Positions 5,361 through 7,423 of a DNA stretch of 7,423 bases are shown in pieces. Each line of letters starts with the position of its first letter. Positions within the stretch are counted from its first letter, which is position 1. The stretch covers positions 1 to 7,423 of the forward strand of contig CADBNG010000279.1 in the NCBI GenBank assembly GCA_902795985.1, written 5' to 3'. The stretch is from an uncultured Lachnospiraceae bacterium. GTDB lineage: Bacteria; Bacillota_A; Clostridia; Lachnospirales; Lachnospiraceae. Under the pieces are notes generated by a model. It searched no databases, was not told where the DNA came from, and saw only the letters and a program-made list of their open reading frames with translations. The position numbers were made by a program, and so were the translations under genes.

Positions 5361-6311
5361 ATGCTTGAAGCGATCGGTATTACAAAAAAATACGGAGATC
5401 ATCTGGCGCTGGATAATGTGAGCTTTACACTGGAGCCCGGATGTGTTTATGCGCTTCTCGGCCCGAATGGAGCGGGGAAGAGTACGACGATGAACATCAT
5501 CACCGGCTATATCGGCGCGACGTCCGGAGAAGTGTTCATCGAAGGAAAGGATCTTTCCCGGGAGCCTGAAGAAGCCAAAAAGCATATCGGGTATCTTCCG
5601 GAGATCCCGCCGCTGTACGCGGACATGACGGTGCGGGAATACCTGACGTTCATGGCGCGGCTGAAGCATGTGCCGGCGGCGGAACAGAAAAAGGCGGTCG
5701 ATGAGGTCACGGAGCTGACCCGGATCGGGGAAATGTCCCGGCGCCTGATCGGCAATCTTTCCAAGGGATATAAGCAGAGAGTCGGGCTGGCCTACGCGAT
5801 CCTGGGTTTTCCGGAGATCATCATTCTGGATGAGCCGACGGTGGGCATCGACCCGAAGCAGCTGGAAGATGTCCGGGATCTGATCCGCTCCCTGGCCGGA
5901 GAACATACCGTTGTTTTTTCATCTCATATCCTGTCGGAAGCCCAGTCGCTCTGCGACCACGCCATCATTCTGAATAACGGACGGATCACGGCATCGGGAA
6001 CGATCCGGGAACTGGAAGAAAAGGCCGGCGCGAAAGACCGGGTGATCCTGAGGGCGGAAGGAACCGCGGAAAACGTGCGTTCCGTCCTGGAAAGCTGCGC
6101 GTTCATCCGTTCATTCGAAGTGTCGGAAGGGGACGGCGCAGGGGCCACGGCCCGGATCGCCATGCCGGAGAAGGATGAAGCGCTGGCCGGGCTGTTCCGC
6201 GCGTTCGCGCAGGCGGACCTGCCGGTTCTGGAGCTCCGTCCGGAAGAAGTGACCATGGAGGATCTTTTCATGAGGTTCACCGGGGACGAAAATGAGGAGG
6301 CGGAACGATGA
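5361..6311 (+). CDS. ABC transporter ATPase, ABC-2 export type (GldA/NatA-like)
   Basis: A 316-residue cytoplasmic ATP-binding subunit. Walker A is GPNGAGKST (34-42), the signature is LSKGYKQRVG (133-142), Walker B is IIILDEP (153-159), the D-loop is VGID (161-164) and the switch histidine is H189 (SSH). At the Q-loop the protein has E81 (YLPE), a substitution common in this ABC-2 subclass. Residues from about 215 form a C-terminal extension typical of the group. GGAG at 5348-5351, nine bases before the ATG, supports the start. The stop overlaps the permease start (ATGA), and a GldG-like gene follows, so it powers that permease. GldA needs this set for gliding in Bacteroidetes; here the cargo is unknown and gliding is not implied. 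Confidence 0.94.
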   Translation: MLEAIGITKKYGDHLALDNVSFTLEPGCVYALLGPNGAGKSTTMNIITGYIGATSGEVFIEGKDLSREPEEAKKHIGYLPEIPPLYADMTVREYLTFMARLKHVPAAEQKKAVDEVTELTRIGEMSRRLIGNLSKGYKQRVGLAYAILGFPEIIILDEPTVGIDPKQLEDVRDLIRSLAGEHTVVFSSHILSEAQSLCDHAIILNNGRITASGTIRELEEKAGAKDRVILRAEGTAENVRSVLESCAFIRSFEVSEGDGAGATARIAMPEKDEALAGLFRAFAQADLPVLELRPEEVTMEDLFMRFTGDENEEAER

Positions 6312-7174
6312 AAGCGATATTCCGAAAAGAGATTTCCTCGTATTTCAATTCCATGACCGGATATGTTTTCACGGCGTTCATGATCGTCGTTCTGGGCCTG
6401 TATTTCACCACAATGAATGTGGTCCAGGGCAATCCCTATTTTGCCAATGCCCTGAAGGGATCGCTTTTCGTCTTCATCATCGCGATTCCCGTGCTGACCA
6501 TGAAGTCCATGGCTGAAGAGCGGCGGGCAAAGACGGATCAGGCGTTCCTTACGTCGCCGAACTCCGTGACGTCGATCATTCTCGGAAAATATTTTGCCAT
6601 GGTCTGCGTGTTTGCGATCCCGGCGGCTCTGTCGCTGGTCTGCCCGCTGATCATAAGGAGCCTCGGCTCCTGGCACCCCAGGACGGATTACGCGGGGATC
6701 TTCGTGTTCTTCCTGACCGGCTGTCTGTACATTGCCGCGGGTCTGTATATCTCGGCCCTGACCGAGAGCCAGATCACGGCGGCGATCGGGTCGATCGCGG
6801 TGATCCTCCTGTTCTATCTCTGGGACAGCCTGCTGGAATTCATTCCCTATACGCCGACGGCATCGCTGATCGGGTTCCTGGCGGTCTGCCTGCTGATTTT
6901 TGCCGTCATCCGCTCCGTAACCGGACGGACCCTGCCGGCGGCCGCGGCGGCCGGATGCCTGGCAGCAGTCTGCGCGGTACTGTTTGTTGTGAAGGACAGT
7001 CTGTTTGCGGGAGCGATCCGGAAAGTTCTGGCGGTGTTCTCCACGACCAAGGCGATGGACAGCGTGATCACGGCTTCCCTTCTGGACCTGCGTTCGGTGA
7101 TCCTTTATGTTTCCTTTATCTTCCTGTTCGTCTTTCTGACGATCCAGAGCGTGAAGAAAAGGCAGTGGATGTAG
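6308..7174 (+). CDS. ABC-2 type transporter permease (GldF-like)
   Basis: A 288-residue integral membrane protein with hydrophobic segments at about 17-37, 52-66, 93-115, 130-150, 156-172, 184-203, 209-228 and 263-281. The cytoplasmic stretch MKSMAEERRAKTDQAFLTSP (65-84) after the second helix matches the conserved EE+ (R/K)xGTxExLLTxP region of ABC-2 permeases, with K75-T76-D77-Q78 in place of the usual GT-E. The basic C-terminus ending VKKRQWM is also typical. GAGGAGG at 6294-6300 is seven bases before the ATG, which overlaps the ATPase stop codon, so the two are translationally coupled. With the ATPase it should form a dimeric exporter or mechanotransmission-type complex. The transported substrate is not evident. 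Confidence 0.9.
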   Translation: MKAIFRKEISSYFNSMTGYVFTAFMIVVLGLYFTTMNVVQGNPYFANALKGSLFVFIIAIPVLTMKSMAEERRAKTDQAFLTSPNSVTSIILGKYFAMVCVFAIPAALSLVCPLIIRSLGSWHPRTDYAGIFVFFLTGCLYIAAGLYISALTESQITAAIGSIAVILLFYLWDSLLEFIPYTPTASLIGFLAVCLLIFAVIRSVTGRTLPAAAAAGCLAAVCAVLFVVKDSLFAGAIRKVLAVFSTTKAMDSVITASLLDLRSVILYVSFIFLFVFLTIQSVKKRQWM

Positions 7175-7190
7175 GAGAGGAGGAAAACGG

Positions 7191-7423
7191 ATGAATACGA
7201 AGAAAAAGAGAAAAGGCCGTTTTTCCGCTCTTCTTGTTCTGCTGGTGATTGCGGCAGCAGTCGCGGTCAATCTCGCTGCCGGCCGGCTGGGCAGTTTTAT
7301 GGACCGGGATCTGAGCGAAACGGATCTTTACAATCTTTCGGAGGATACGAAGCAGTATATTGCTTCCCTTGACAAGGACGTGAATATCCTGCTGATCGGT
7401 TCGGATATTGATGAACGGATTAC
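7191..7423 (+). CDS. GldG-like ABC auxiliary protein, N-terminal part (cut by window end)
   Basis: Only the first 77 codons are visible; the frame is open at the right edge. A basic N-terminus (NTKKKRKGR) leads into one membrane helix at about 11-29, then NLAAGRLG and a segment reading DRDLSETDLYNLSEDTKQYI (39-58). The pattern of D-L-(S/T)-x3-L-Y-x-L-S-x2-T followed by a beta-strand-like VNILLIGSDID is characteristic of the N-terminus of the GldG / ABC_transp_aux family (substrate-binding-like domain facing outside). AGGAGG at 7178-7183 lies seven bases before the ATG, 16 bp after the permease stop. It belongs to the same operon as the ATPase and permease. Family assignment rests on the short N-terminus and the gene order. 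Confidence 0.78.
   Translation, partial: MNTKKKRKGRFSALLVLLVIAAAVAVNLAAGRLGSFMDRDLSETDLYNLSEDTKQYIASLDKDVNILLIGSDIDERI

Noticed and set aside
5924..7270. A 448-codon open frame on the minus strand, antisense to the ABC genes
   Set aside because: It lies opposite two clearly recognised genes and spans their junction. Its product is dominated by R, D, H, Q and S in low-information order, typical of an antisense frame in GC-rich DNA, and no domain is recognisable.

Overview
The window looks like a moderately GC-rich anaerobic Firmicute, most likely a Clostridia member. The grounds are strong AGGAGG-type ribosome-binding sites, a TTG start, a lysine-rich lipoprotein signal followed by an Ala/Glu/Pro linker, and the gene families present. 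This is inference from style and content; no rRNA or marker gene is present to confirm it. It holds eight protein genes (one cut by the right edge), no RNA gene and no mobile element.

Left part (1-2040): two paralogous DUF169 (COG2043) proteins are transcribed divergently, one on the minus strand (47-868) and one on the plus strand (1222-2040). The 353-bp gap between them holds a probable minus-strand -10 box, several stem-loops in the minus-strand leader and an AT-rich inverted repeat before the plus-strand gene. A near-perfect palindrome sits just beyond the minus-strand stop codon.

Middle part (2112-5248): a complete tripartite TRAP transporter follows the second DUF169 gene on the same strand. 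The order is small permease dctQ (TTG start), large permease dctM (ATGA overlap) and lipoprotein binding protein dctP, closed by a strong intrinsic terminator. The 71-bp gap after the DUF169 gene shows no convincing promoter or terminator, so DUF169-dctQ-dctM-dctP may be one operon. A TRAP system uses an ion gradient to import a small, usually organic-acid, substrate. Here the segment that normally carries the carboxylate-binding arginine reads K-L-E instead of K-(I/V/L)-R, so the substrate may be unusual. DUF169 proteins have no settled function, and an association with this transporter is the most interesting lead in the window.

Right part (about 5300-7423): behind its own likely promoter lies a second, unrelated operon with an ABC ATPase, an ABC-2 type permease (ATGA overlap) and the start of a GldG-like auxiliary membrane protein. 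This resembles the GldA/GldF/GldG arrangement known from gliding Bacteroidetes. Homologous sets are widespread in non-gliding bacteria, where their cargo is unknown.
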